From: Magnolia sinica
Taxonomy: Eukaryota; Streptophyta; Magnoliopsida; Magnoliales; Magnoliaceae
Reading direction: 5' to 3'
Length of the DNA: 64,000 nt
NCBI RefSeq assembly: GCF_029962835.1
Contig: NC_080578.1
Location: 28,723,001-28,787,000, forward strand
Below the pieces are notes generated by a model, which saw only the letters and a program-made list of their open reading frames with translations, made no database searches and was not told the origin of the DNA. Positions 12,575 to 24,390 of this stretch are shown one piece after another (the stretch's first letter is position 1; every line of letters begins with the position of its first letter). The position numbers and the translations under genes were made by a program.

Positions 12575-14305
12575 TCAATCTGTCCGACTGTCAGATGCTA
12601 CCTCTGCTCCGTAATCCTGTAATGACTCGTTTGTCTGCTGAGCCTCGATCACCCTTGCAATAAGAGAGGGTCGAATCAACAGGCTCGATAGCTGAATGAT
12701 AGAAGACTGCAGACTAAACTCGAAGTCATACTCTGCTATATCCTCGAGCATCCTCCACTCTTGAACCATCATGTGTGCCACCAGGCCTCGTGGCTGATGG
12801 CTAAGGGCATCCGCCATCATGTTTGCCTTTCTCGAGTGGTACTGGAGATCAAAATCATAGTCCTTCAGGAGCTCCATCCAACGCCTCTGCCTCATGTTCA
12901 GCTCGGACTGAGAGAATAGATACTTCAAGCTCTTGTGGTCAGAGAAGAGCTCGAACCTCACCCCATAAAGATAGTGCCTCCACACCTTCAGTGCGAAGAC
13001 CACTGCTGCCAGCTCCAAATTATGCGTGGGGTAGTTCAGCTCATGGACCTTGAGCTGACAAGATGCATAAGTCACCGGTTTCCCGTGGTGCATCAGGACA
13101 GCACCCAAGCCAACTCATGAGGCATCGGTAAATATGACAAATCCATCACTCCCAGAGGGAAGAGTGAGGACAGGAGCGGACATGAGGTGGTCCTTCAGCT
13201 CCATAAATGCCTGTTCACAAGCGTCGCTCCAAACGAACTTAGTACCCTTCCGGGTCAACCTGGTCAACGGGGCTGCAATGCGAGAGAATCCCTCAATAAA
13301 ATGTCGGTAGTAGCCTGCCAAACCAAGAAAACTGCGGATCTCAGATGCATTCGTAAGCTGGCCCCACTGACGCATGACATCAATCTTCGAGGGGTCCACA
13401 GAGACACCCTGCCTCGTCACCACATGATCGAGGAACTTCACCTTCTCCTGCTAGAACTCGCACTTCTCCAGCTTCGCGTAAAGCTGGTGTACATAGAGGG
13501 TCTACAATGTAATCTCCAGATGCCACTCATGCTCCTCACGGGTCCTCAAATAAATCAGAATGTCGTTGATGAACACCACAACAAACTGGTCGAGATACAG
13601 ATGAAAGACCTCGTTCATCAACTGCATGAACACTGCGGGCGTATTGGTCACTCCGAAGGACATGACCTGGAACTCAAAATGATCGTAGCGAGTCCTGAAG
13701 GCTGTCTTCGGGTTATCCTCATCTCAAACCTGAACTTGATGATAACCGGACCGCAAGTCTATCTTCGAAAAGAACTGCACCTCCTGCAGCTAATTAAATA
13801 AATCATCGATCCTCAGAAGTGGGTACTTGTTCTTGATCATGACCTTGTTGAGCTCGCGGTAATCTACGCAAAGCCTCAACGAGCCATCCTTGTTCTTCAC
13901 GAAGAGTACCGGCGCTCCCCACGGTGAACTGCTCGGATGAATAAAGCCTAACTCTCCCAACTTGTCCAACTGTTTCTGCAGTTCCCGTAACTCGAACGGT
14001 GCCATATGATACGGGGCCTTCAAAATAGGTACGGTACCAGGCACATGATCAATCTGGAACTCAGTGTATCGACGAGGTGGTAACCCCGAAATCTCCTGAA
14101 ACACATCAGGAAAACCACAAACAACTGGCAGCTGGTTGATACACAAAGAAAATGACTCCTCAACGGCACACGATAATAGGTAAGAAAGCTGCTCTCCCCT
14201 GGGCTCGGCAACAAACTGGAACTCTGGCACGCCGGGTATACCCAAAGAAACTGACTCCTCAACGGCACACGATAATATAGCGTGGTACTTAGTGAGCCAA
14301 TCCAT
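12575..14305 (-). pseudogene. Tekay-like reverse transcriptase and RNase H
   Basis: The RT start (13790-14305) includes [37 protein letters not shown] and CVDYRELNK. The thumb and connection (13115-13441) include FLDHVVTRQGVSVDPSKI and IRSFLGLAGYYRHFIEGF. RNase H (12575-13108) includes [38 protein letters not shown] and [10 protein letters not shown]. These are standard Ty3/Gypsy pol blocks in the expected order. The region carries several breaks. Confidence 0.85.
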
Positions 14306-14329
14306 ACCAGGATGACATCAAACTCGAAC

Positions 14330-15760
14330 ATCGGTAATACGAACAGGTCGGCAGGTAAAAAGATATCCCCAATCAGAACAGGGCAAGATGCGCAAAATCG
14401 GCCCAACACTTCAGTCTTCCCTAAGGGCGTCGATACTGATAAACCCTCACGGGCAGACTCCATCAGAAAATCGGTCGATTGACAGAAATCAGTGGCCACA
14501 AAGGAATGCAATGCACCAGAGTCATACAATACACGTGTAATGCATGTAGAAACAGGGAGAGTACCCTCGATGACCCCTCCTGATGACTGAGGGTCTTGCT
14601 GTGCGGCATAAAATCTACCCTGGGCCTGCTAGGGAGGTGTAGGCCCCCTTTAAGGTCTCTGCTAATGCTGCTGCCACTGTGGCGGCCTGATATGCTGCCT
14701 CTGCTCCTATGGGGGAGGCCCTGGAGGCTGGTGCTGTGGTCGCTACTGCTGCTGTGGTGGCTGTCGTGGAGGCTGATGCGGTGTCCTCGGCTGCTGCCGC
14801 TGTGGATGGGGACACTCGTGCACCCGATGTCCTGTCCTACCGCACCCAAAGCAAGTACCTGCGAACGGTCCCGAAGGTGGTGCTGGGGGTGCCACTGGTG
14901 CTCGGAACGCTGGGCGGGTTGTGCGTCGCTGCTGTGAACGATGGTGCTGCTGCTGGGAACTACCAGAGGGCGCCTTCCTCTCTGATCTCCTCTCTGGTCG
15001 CTGGCTCTCTGCAAACTGGCCCATTCTGACTCATAAATCTGTGCCCTGTCCATGATCTGCTCAAATGTCGGAAGCATATGTCCGATCACACGACTCCTGA
15101 GGGTAGGACGCAAACCGTTCTCAAAACGGTGGGCCTTCCACCCCTCATCATTAACAAGATAGGTCGCGAATCTCAATAGTGCGATCATACTGGGACACAG
15201 TCATGTCCCCATGGATTAGAGTCTCAAACTCTAGTGCTACTGTCGTACATGCTTGGAAAAGAACTTCCGGTCAAACCAGTCTACAAAGTCCTCCCAGGTC
15301 CATACAAAATTGGCCGCTACCGATCGGGCGACAGATGCCCATCAATGCTAAGCCTCACCCTGTAGAAGGAATACAGCTAATGGGACTTGCTGTTGGGTCA
15401 TATATCTCATGGTGTCAAATATCTTCTCCACCTCGGAGCACCATATCTCTGCTGCAGTAGGGTCAGGCTCGCCTTGAAAACACGGAGGATTGTGTTGTCG
15501 GAAGTCCTTGAGAAGGGCGCTTGCATGCTCCTGCTCTGCCTCGGCCTGCGTAATATGGGACGGCTACTCTGCCCTTGAAGAATAACGGTCATCGCCTGTA
15601 GCATCTGCTGCAGCTGAGTAGCAGTCATAGGTACGGTCGGATTCACACCGGTCTCAGATAAGGGAGTGGCATCCTCAGGCTGGAAAGCAGGAATATCCAG
15701 TGGTGGAGCGGGAGTCGCAGGTGGTGGGGCGGGATTCGCTCGGGTTGACCTTCTAGCCAT
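14330..15760 (-). pseudogene. Tekay-like gag and protease
   Basis: The likely gag start is at 15760 on the minus strand (MARRSTRANPAPPPATPAPP, a proline-rich N-terminus). The capsid part includes FATYLVNDEGWKAHRFENGL and a stretch ending in MDRAQIYE. One CCHC zinc knuckle, CFGCGRTGHRVHEC, lies near 14840. It is followed by a Q/P/T-rich linker and a retropepsin-like block (YDSGALHSFVATDF) near 14500. The polypeptide is broken. Confidence 0.8.
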
Positions 15761-15916
15761 TACGTCCTACAGGAAGGAACAAGGGCCTATCAGTCTTGAG
15801 AATTCTCGAAGGCATAAACGCTAAGGGCTTAAATTGCTAAGTTATTTGGACCCGGAACCTATTCATTCTAAGTTCATAGTAGATATGTGATGTGATCTCA
15901 GGTATTCCCAAGTTAT

Positions 15917-15928
15917 GCTCTGATACCA
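15917..15928 (-). other. Primer binding site, initiator Met-tRNA type
   Basis: The minus strand reads TGGTATCAGAGC five bases inside the 5' LTR. This is the 12-base complement of the 3' end of plant initiator Met-tRNA, the usual primer for plant chromoviruses. It fixes the element's orientation as minus. Confidence 0.9.
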
Positions 15929-15933
15929 ACTTC

Positions 15934-18900
15934 TGTCACACCCCAAACTCAGAAAATGGGCTCACAAAATTCTTGATCGCCATATCCGGTGTCGACAGCC
16001 TCTGTAGTGCCCTATTTTCGGATCCCGGCACTCACATGCCAGATTACAATCTTGGGATCCTACAAGGAGGATTTTCAGTATGAATTTTTTTTTGTAATAG
16101 AGCATAACCACAAGCATAACCAAGTCACAAAACAACATCACCACATATCCATTATATCAAAAACTTTAAGTACAAAGGGGGAAGGGAAATACAAGGTGAT
16201 CAAAAAGCTCCAAAATGATCAGATGCGTGCTCCTGCCTCAATGCTGCTGCTGTCCAACGCTACCAGCACGCAACGATCGTGCATAAACTTACAAAAGCTT
16301 AGAGGGTGGTGTAAGTATGTGCGCAAGGCAAGCGCCAAGTGTATGATATCAGAGTAATGCGGAAAGATGCGGTAAGTCCATGAATGCTATCAGGTGTACC
16401 AAAGCTAAGTGATGCAAGACATGAATGCTATCGGCCATACCAAGGCCATGCGATGCGAGGCCTATGTAGCCAAATGTCATATGCGAGATGTAAAACAAGC
16501 ATGTCAGTCCTCTTCAAGTACACATATCAGTACAGTTCCCCTCTAGATATCACTGGGGTCTAGTACACTCACACTGACTGCCTCCTCCCTAGTTGCATAG
16601 CTAAGTAATTGGAAGAGACCACAATATCCGCCTGACCAGTAGTCTGCCAATACCTACCCCGGCCCGTCGATAGCGGACTCATTTGTGAGCTGGTCAAACT
16701 CAGCCTAGCTTATAGCCCCCTCACTTGTGCGAATAAGGCTACACCCCCTTCCAACCGACGACGACACAGTGGGAGACGCAGCCTACTGGTATTCGACACT
16801 TGGGCGCTAGTGTATCCACTCGGTCTAGGCGTTGGAGCATCCCCTGATATCAAAAAGGTTCTGAGATTTTCACCCAAGGACATCCTAAGTGCCCACAATG
16901 CTAGAGCCAATATTTTTGATATCCGATACGACCATCCACGATGTGCCTGTGGAGGCCATGGCCCTGATGTTGCTAGGGTCTGTAGTGATTAAGTCACACA
17001 ATCGTCAAATCATGCAGCAATCCTGCACATACCACGCACTCATGTGGGGGCACTCCATCTCACATGGAGTCCTGTAAATGTCTCAGCCCAACGGCTTATG
17101 CTATGATCAAACATTCCTCATATCAAGCACACATATGATGCATATGGGCATGAATAATGGAGCTATACTAAGCATGTTATAAAGTGATGAATTATCCTTA
17201 CAATGCAGATGGGCCTAGACGGCCTACACACAACAAGTACGGCCTATCAATGAGCCTTAGGGAGAGTCGTAATGCAGACATTTAACCAACATTATACTTG
17301 CAATGTGGACGTCAAACCAACATTGCTCCCAAGGCATAGCCTGTCATAAATATTATTACCTAAACCATGTTGGGATCACACATTGCAATGAACCTTAGGT
17401 ACTTCCCATTGGGCCTTCAAAACATCAAATGGGCCATATCACATGGGCCTGATATTCATCAAGTGGGCCACATCAATGGGCCGCACCAATGGGCCTTATG
17501 TACATTGCAATGGGCCATAACCCATGGGCCTTAAAATGCATCAAAATGGGCCTAATCACATGGGCTTCATATATATATATATCAAGGTGGGCTTCGATGG
17601 ATAGCCAAAAATAAATCAAGATGGGCCTCATAACATGGGCCTTACATTCATATCAAGGTGGGCCTCAATAATGGCCTCATACACATCGAGGTGGGCCTCA
17701 ACCAACGGGCCATGAATATGACAAGTGGGCCACCTCGCATGGGCCATATGTATATCAAATGGGCCACACCAATTGGGCCCCATGCATATCAAATGGGCCA
17801 TACCCAAAGATGAGTGGAAACCATTATGGCTCTTAAGAAGTTTGAATGGTGGAGGTCACTGTCCACTATTTTAAATAGTGGGGTTCACTTGAACTTTAGA
17901 CCTGACTCATTCTTTAACTCATGCCATACAATGAGCTTTCAAAGTGGATGGATGGTTTGGATGCAGCATATGCATCATAGTGGGGTCCACTATCCGTCTA
18001 GTAGCCAGCGAAATGGCTGGACTGCATGATAAAACACATACATTAAAGGTGGGTTCCACCGTCCACGACAGTGGACAGTGTGAATAAAACACATACATTA
18101 CTGTGGGCTCCACTGTCCGCCTGGACGGTGGGAATAAAACACATGCATCACTGTGGGCTCCACATGGGGCATGGGGCCCACCATAATGTTTACCTGCGAT
18201 CCAATCTGTTCATGAGGTCATGCAGACCTGGACGCTGAGGAAAAATAAATTTCATCTTGATCCAAAACTTCTGTGGCCCATAAAAGGGTTTCAAGGGCAG
18301 ACGTACAATCACCACTGTTTCCAATGATGTGGGCCACCTGAGTCTTGGATGTGGCTGAACTTTGGAGGGGACCCACTTCAGGAAGGAGCCCACCACACGA
18401 ACGGGTTGGATGACAAATATACATCATGGTGGGGCCCACAGCTGGAGCCGTGGGTCCCTGCCTACCGACCGCCCGCCCGCCTGGCGCAGGCGCTGTCTGC
18501 GCCTCTGACTGCAGCAGCAGCAATGTTACTATTGTATCTCCTTGTTTTTTTTAAAAGAAAGGCGATTTTTCTGAGGTTTTTTTAGGTGGGGCCTGCACCG
18601 GCAAAATCCACCCTGCCCACTGGCTTCCATGGTTCAAAACAAGCTGAACGAGCCCAATATCTGATATTTTTCGGTGTATATAAACGGCAGGGTGGTTTTC
18701 AATGGTAGAAACCACTGTTTTATATGCTATAGCCCGCCAGAAGATCGGATTGGCCCCATTTTTCAGCTCAACGCCTAGAATGGTCTGAGGAAAAGGATGG
18801 ACGGTGTGGATTAAATACATACATCAAGGTGGGGCCTATATGAATGGGCCACCCCATAAGCTTGGAAACAAGCTAATATTTGTGATTTCCCCAGTTCACG

Positions 18901-19126
18901 TCCAGCGTCCAGGGACGCTGTACGGGTTGGGTACACACGTAGGTGAGGTGGGCCCTGCTCAGGTGGGCTACCACATGATGGTTGGTGTGGGTACAACGCA
19001 TATAAAGTGGGCCCCACTTATAGATGGCTTGGATAAAAGTCATGCCTCATGGTGGGGTTCATCCTGATGGGCCACACAACCACATCATCCTCACATGAAA
19101 AGAAAATGAAAAAGAGAGGGAGAGAG
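15934..19126 (-). repeat. 5' LTR of Tekay-like element, truncated
   Basis: It begins TGTCACACCCC and follows the left LTR closely up to the AGAGAGGGAGAGAGAGA stretch (10103-10120 in the left copy), where similarity ends abruptly at about 19126. Relative to the left LTR it has an extra block of about 300 bp (18167-18470). The missing outer end explains why no right-hand target duplication is seen. The GGCCCA-rich array recurs at 17205-17810. Confidence 0.85.
17205..17810. repeat. GGCCCA-rich array, second LTR copy
   Basis: The counterpart of 8515-9115, with the same unit order and small differences in the dinucleotide runs (for example TATATATATATC near 17570). Confidence 0.8.
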
Positions 19127-19386
19127 AGATGTCTGTGATACTAATTTTTCTTGAGAAATGCGTAGATTGTAGTCATCCATAAGCCTCTTAAAGGGCTACT
19201 CTATTGGGTTCTCAGCATACAAATGTAGTGGAATATAATACAATACAATTTAATCATGAGATCCATCATAAGAATCTGTCTTCGTTTACAATAATATCAA
19301 ATTTCTACAATATAATAATATGTATAAATGGTTGAGATAATACCTGTACGCGATGTACACAAAAGAGATGTCTGTGATACTAATTT
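19125..19386. repeat. 23-bp direct repeat at an LTR truncation point
   Basis: The two copies, at 19125-19147 and 19364-19386, are identical over 23 bp and enclose 216 bp. The left copy overlaps the exact point where the Tekay-like LTR loses similarity to its sister. This suggests double-strand break repair with a templated duplication. Confidence 0.75.
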
Positions 19387-20342
19387 ATCGATGATGATTT
19401 CCTAAACCAAGGAGTCTCTCTAATTTATCCTAGTATTGGAGAATCGAGATAGCTCAACATCTAATCCTCTAGTAGATGCCAAGGAGGGCATATACCATTC
19501 ACACAAGTGGACTACACGTGAGGAAAATCAAAGAGGATGGAGTGGATCTCCACGCTCTCACATACCTTCTCTTTTTCCTCACACTCACTTGTCCCATGGG
19601 GTAGGAACGTCTAGGGCTAGTTCTACCTCTCTTATGGGATATGATTATATAAATAAGGAGTTAGGGTTTCATGGGTACATCTAGTATGATTCTATGCCAC
19701 CCTACGAACTTTGATGTAACCTGTTGTAAAGGAAGCCTGTCAATCCGCTTCATCCATGTGTATACTGATGATTCAATCCCTTCACTGCCATGATGTATCC
19801 ACTAATGATCATATTCTATGCCCATCAAAAGTAGACCATCAGATCCGTGTCATTAGGTTATCATCAAGCGCATTCAAAATAATTTTAATAGTTAAAACAA
19901 AACTTTAATAGTTAAAAACTTTTGAAAATTCGATTAAAACATTTAGAGTGCTAGACCCAACGGAAAAATTTGTTGATGAGTCCTTGATCTATCCAGATCA
20001 AAGCCAAAACATGTTCTTAGGCAAACCAGTGGATCTCTTGTTAGCCCGTGAAAGAGTCAACAACTCTTGATGGAAGTACCCAGCAACGTCAATTTTATTG
20101 GCCCCTACATGGATCTCACAAAAAGGGTCAAAATCGACCAGTTAAGATCGTGACCCTTACACGTCTTCAGGTCTAAGGATCAAACCATCTTTCATATATG
20201 ATCAAGTCCTGATCTCACGATCATAGTCCAAGCTAATGGGTCCCTAGACTGTTGACTTAATCTTGAACCACCAAAAGTCCAAACCTGAATCCTTTGTTCA
20301 TGACACACTCACTCTCTTGTGTAGGGTAAGGGTAAGGCATAA
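19127..20342. other. Unassigned DNA beside the truncated LTR
   Basis: I recognise no gene here. The first 240 bp are bracketed by a 23-bp direct repeat, AGAGATGTCTGTGATACTAA and three more bases, at 19125-19147 and 19364-19386. That looks like filler or a local duplication made at the truncation. Further right are a TATA-like ATTATATAAATAAGG (about 19645) and an AGTTAGGGTTTC leader-like stretch, which may be part of another decayed LTR. 19700-20342 shows nothing I can name. The solo LTR at 20343 then interrupts this DNA. Confidence 0.4.
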
Positions 20343-22324
20343 TGTAAGACCCGTATCCTAGCTCGTACCATTCCGTATGCCTCTGTAGTCCTCCCAGTCG
20401 AATTCTGGTGACCCGCGACCTGTAGATTTCATTTACGCTTGACTGCGAGTCACACCCTATTCACCCGAGTCGGTTCGACCCGAGACCTATGCCATTGTGA
20501 CCATGTCGTCGCTACGATTCCGATGTCGCGTCTCGTGTGTCAATCCGACGTCTAGATCTCAAGATATGACCCATGTACGATCATAGCGGTGGACCACACG
20601 TTGCGGGCCATGGTGTACACGTTTCCCCATAATCATAATGAGGATGATGTCATCTTAGGGATGACATCACCCTATTCTACAACCTAACCTACCCCCCTTA
20701 CCTAGCCTACCCCATAAATGCTCTCTTTTTTTTTTCAAAACTCATTATTACACCTCTTACAACCCATCCTTTCACTCTCTCTATCCTCTCACTTTCTCTC
20801 TCTTCTTCTTCACTTCCATTGCTAGCCATGGACGTCCTAAGCAAGCTCCATTTCCAACCCTCTTACCTCTAGATCCCTCCTAATCTAACCCTTAGAAGCC
20901 CATCTCCACCATTGGAAGGAGTCCTAGAAGGCTTATGAACCCATGGGAAGAAGAAGGAGAAGATCAAGTGGGTGTTTCTCTCTCTTTCTCTCTCCCTCTC
21001 TCTCCCTCTCTTGTTCATTTGTTTTGTCTATGAAGATGTGATTGTGTGGCCCACTTAATGAGTTGTGAATGTCCAAACGGCTCATCAAATGGACCTCACT
21101 TTGATGTGTGTATTACCCACATCATTCAACTATTTGGGTGACCCACCTAGACAACATGTCCGTAGGTGGGGCCCACCTTAAAATGCATGTCTTAGACAAC
21201 GGTCCAGCATCCAAGGACGCTGGACGTTGCCACTGTAAAGTATAAGGACAGTGAGTGTACTATCGTCCAAAGAAAAAAAAAAGAAGAGGGGCTTTTGGGA
21301 TGGGCTATTGATGCAAGCCCCACCTTGGTGTATGTATAAAATCCACGCCGTCCATTTCGTTTCTCGGCCCATTTTAGATGTTGAGCCAAAAGATGAGGCT
21401 GATCTGACGATCAACCGGGCCATACCATAGGAAATAGTAGTGGTTACCATTAAAGAAACCATCTTGATGTTTTTATTTGCCAAATATGCTGCATATTGGT
21501 GTTGCTTGGCTTGTCTTGAGCCGTAGAAGTTAATGAACGGGACGGATTTCCCTGATGTGGGCCCTACCATGGAAAATCTTTAGAAAAACTATTTTCTTAA
21601 AAAAAAACAAGAAAAGAGGAAGCAGCGCTGACGCTGCTGTCAGTGCCAGCGGATGTTGACGGGCAGCGGACGAGCTAGGCCTCACGGCTCCAGCTGTGGG
21701 CCCCACCGTGATACGTGTCGACCATCAACACCGTGCATTTGATGGGTCCCTACAAACTAGGTGTCCATCCCAAAAATCAGCCTTATACGGGACTCAGGCG
21801 GGCCACACCATCTAAAATCATGTGAAAACATGCCTAAACATATAAAATCATTTGGTGGGGCCTACCTGAGTTTTGGATGCGATTGAAACTTGGTTTGGAC
21901 CTCTAATTTTATGGGACACATATAATGGACGGAGTAGATCTGGTTAATGTGGGTCCCACCTGGGATAAAAGAAAAATATATATATATATACATGTATGTA
22001 CCTTGACGTCCAGACTCTCTGGACGTCCCACGTTAAATAGGGAGGGCCCACTTGGCCCCAATTGTGGACCTTACCATGATGTATGTTCTACATCCACGCC
22101 GTTTATTTAATAGGTCCCCTTTTATGATGCGTTGGTTCCAAAAATCAGTCATAAAAAGTTCTCGGATGGCCCACACCATCACCTTTCATGTGGTGGTATG
22201 CCAAGCCACATGGAATCAACTGCTAGGGTCCACATGCAGCTTGGATCCACCTGAAACTCGGTTTGGACCCTTAAATTGGTGGGACACACATAATGAATGG
22301 GTTGGATTTGTGAACTACATCATG

Positions 22325-22700
22325 GTGGACCCCAGGACCACATAACAAAGTTTGGTTGACAAATAAACATTACAGTGGCTCAGTCCACGTGACCTTATAA
22401 ACAGGTTGTATGGCAAGTAAACATTTCAGTGGGCCCCTGGCCCATGTGACTTTATCAACAGATTGGATGCAAGTAAATGTTGTAGTGGGTCCCAATGTCG
22501 TGTGACCCTATCAACAGATTAAAATAATAATAAAAATAAATAAATAAATAAATATTGTAGTGGGCCCCAGGTCTATATGACCTTATCAACAGGTTGGATG
22601 CAAATAAATATTACAGTGGCCCAGGTTGGATGCAAATAAATATTATAGCGGGCCCTAGGCCCATGTGACCCTATCACCAGACCAGTTTGGATGGAAAATA
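22325..22700. repeat. Tandem repeat, unit about 60 bp, inside the solo LTR
   Basis: Successive units share the frame 'gtgaccttatcaacaggtt', then 'gatgcaaataaa', then 'attacagtggcccc'. At least five degenerate units can be followed. An AAATAAATAAATAAAT run interrupts the block near 22530. Confidence 0.75.
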
Positions 22701-23089
22701 AACATCTTGTTGGCCCCAGTTTGGATGGACAGTATGTTGGACCCTAGGATGGGTGGAAAATAAACATTTTGGTGGGTCTTACTTAAGACCCATTTATGTA
22801 CGTGTTGTGTCCACAATTGTGGACCTCCATAATGGAATATGTGACTTATCTATGCCTTCCATCCCTATGGGACTCACCACGATGCATGTGTTTCATCCAA
22901 CCGTCCAACCATTTTTGAAAAATGATTTTAAGGTTTAGGATGAAAATAATACAGATTTATTTATCAAGTGGACCATAGTGCACGGTGAGGATTGAACGGC
23001 TATCTTTGAAATCTTGAGACCTTATGATTAGATTAGATGGGAAATAAATGTTATGACGGGCCTTGAAAATTTTAGTAGTGGAAATCATT

Positions 23090-24390
23090 ATCACCACTTA
23101 TATTTGAGCGTGGCCCATTTGATATACATGGGGCCCATTAGTGTGGCCCATTTTATGTATGTATGACCATGTTATGAGGCCTACTTTAATGTATGTTGTG
23201 GCCCATTTGTCAGGCCCACTTTGATGTACTTTTATCCACGCCATCAAGGGTAGGCACCCCATTATGATATATATCAGGGCTCATGGGTCGAGGCCCATTA
23301 GTGCTGCCTATTTGATACAACCCACTTGATGTGTACGAGGCCCATTGATGCAAGGCCTATTGTGACATGTATTGGGCCCATGATGCGTGACCCATTTGAT
23401 GCGTATAAGACCCATGGGTAGGGCCCACATATTATGTATTTGAAGCCCATGAGCAGGGCCCACCTGAGGTTTATATATGGGCCCCATTAATGTGGCCCAC
23501 TTGTATTTGAGGCCCATGGGTTGTGGCCCATGGGTCGTGGCCCATTGTGATATATACTCGGCCCATACGTCGTGGCCCATTGAGATGTGTTTTCGACCCA
23601 TTTAGTGAGGCCATTGTGAAATATTCCTACTCATGTGATGAGGCCCATCGAGATGTATTTCTAGTTCATTGATGCGGCCCAATGATGCGACCCACCGTGA
23701 TGTGCATATTAGGTTAATGGTGCAGCCCAATGTATCGACCCACGGTGATGCGTAGGCCCACGTGCTACATGTGTAAGGCCCACCTGTGATGACTATTTGA
23801 GGCCACCTGTCGGATATTTGGGCTCACCTTATATTTGACTCTACTTGGGCCACTACTTGGGAGCAATGTTGGTTAAATGTCCACTTTGATGGGCGATGAT
23901 GGTTGAATGTTCATATTGTGACCTTCCCATAGGCCATGTTCGACCAATCAGCGAGGCTGATTATTGATCGATTCTGATTGACGTGACTGATTTACCGATT
24001 CTGATTATCGAGTACCGATTATGATTGTTGTGGTCGATTGGCCGATTATCGATCAAGGCCAATCATCGTGGCCGATTGTGGATTCCGATTGTGATGTATA
24101 TTCTGTCCGTAGGTTGAGGCCCACTATGATGTGTAAAGGCCCATGGACGTGGCCCATTGTGATGTATATGTAGCCCATGTGATGTGTATTAGCCCCATGT
24201 GACACGGCCCATTATGATTGTACGAAGCCCATTGTGGTGTGTTTGAGGGCTAGGCTATGGAGCCATTGTGTTGTATGTTAGGCCCATGTGAAAGGCCCAT
24301 CGTGATATGTATTAAGCTCTTGAGTAAGGCCCATGGTGTTCTATATTTGGTCCTTGTGTGAGGTCATGGGTCCACTATATGTTAGGATCC
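23090..24390. repeat. GGCCCA-rich tandem array in the solo LTR
   Basis: Degenerate units such as GAGGCCCATTGTGATGTATA repeat for 1.3 kb, the reverse complement of the arrays at 8515 and 17205. A different block near 23940-24110, built on 'ccgattatcgatt' units, is embedded in it. Confidence 0.8.

Larger units (their letters stand above)
7228..19126 (-). mobile_element. Tekay/Del-like chromovirus (Ty3/Gypsy), right LTR truncated
   Basis: A two-LTR element on the minus strand. The left (3') LTR is 7228-11127, the internal region 11128-15933 and the right (5') LTR 15934-19126. The polypurine tract lies at 11128-11140 and an initiator-Met-tRNA primer site at 15917-15928. Internal order on the minus strand is gag, protease, RT, RNase H, integrase, then a chromodomain-like tail ending near 11270, which together with very long LTRs points to the Tekay/Del clade. 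The coding region has about half a dozen or more breaks. The two LTRs differ by several percent by eye, so the insertion is old, probably millions of years; I did not compute this. The right LTR stops short at 19126. Confidence 0.85.

Noticed and set aside
13187-13801. A 204-codon plus-strand ORF
   Set aside because: It is the opposite-strand shadow of the Tekay-like RT region, which has clear domain matches on the minus strand.
14596-15029. Leucine- and alanine-rich plus-strand ORFs that look like membrane proteins
   Set aside because: They are shadows of the Q/P-rich gag region on the other strand.
15917-15928. A tRNA gene
   Set aside because: Only the 12-base primer-binding complement is present, with no cloverleaf.
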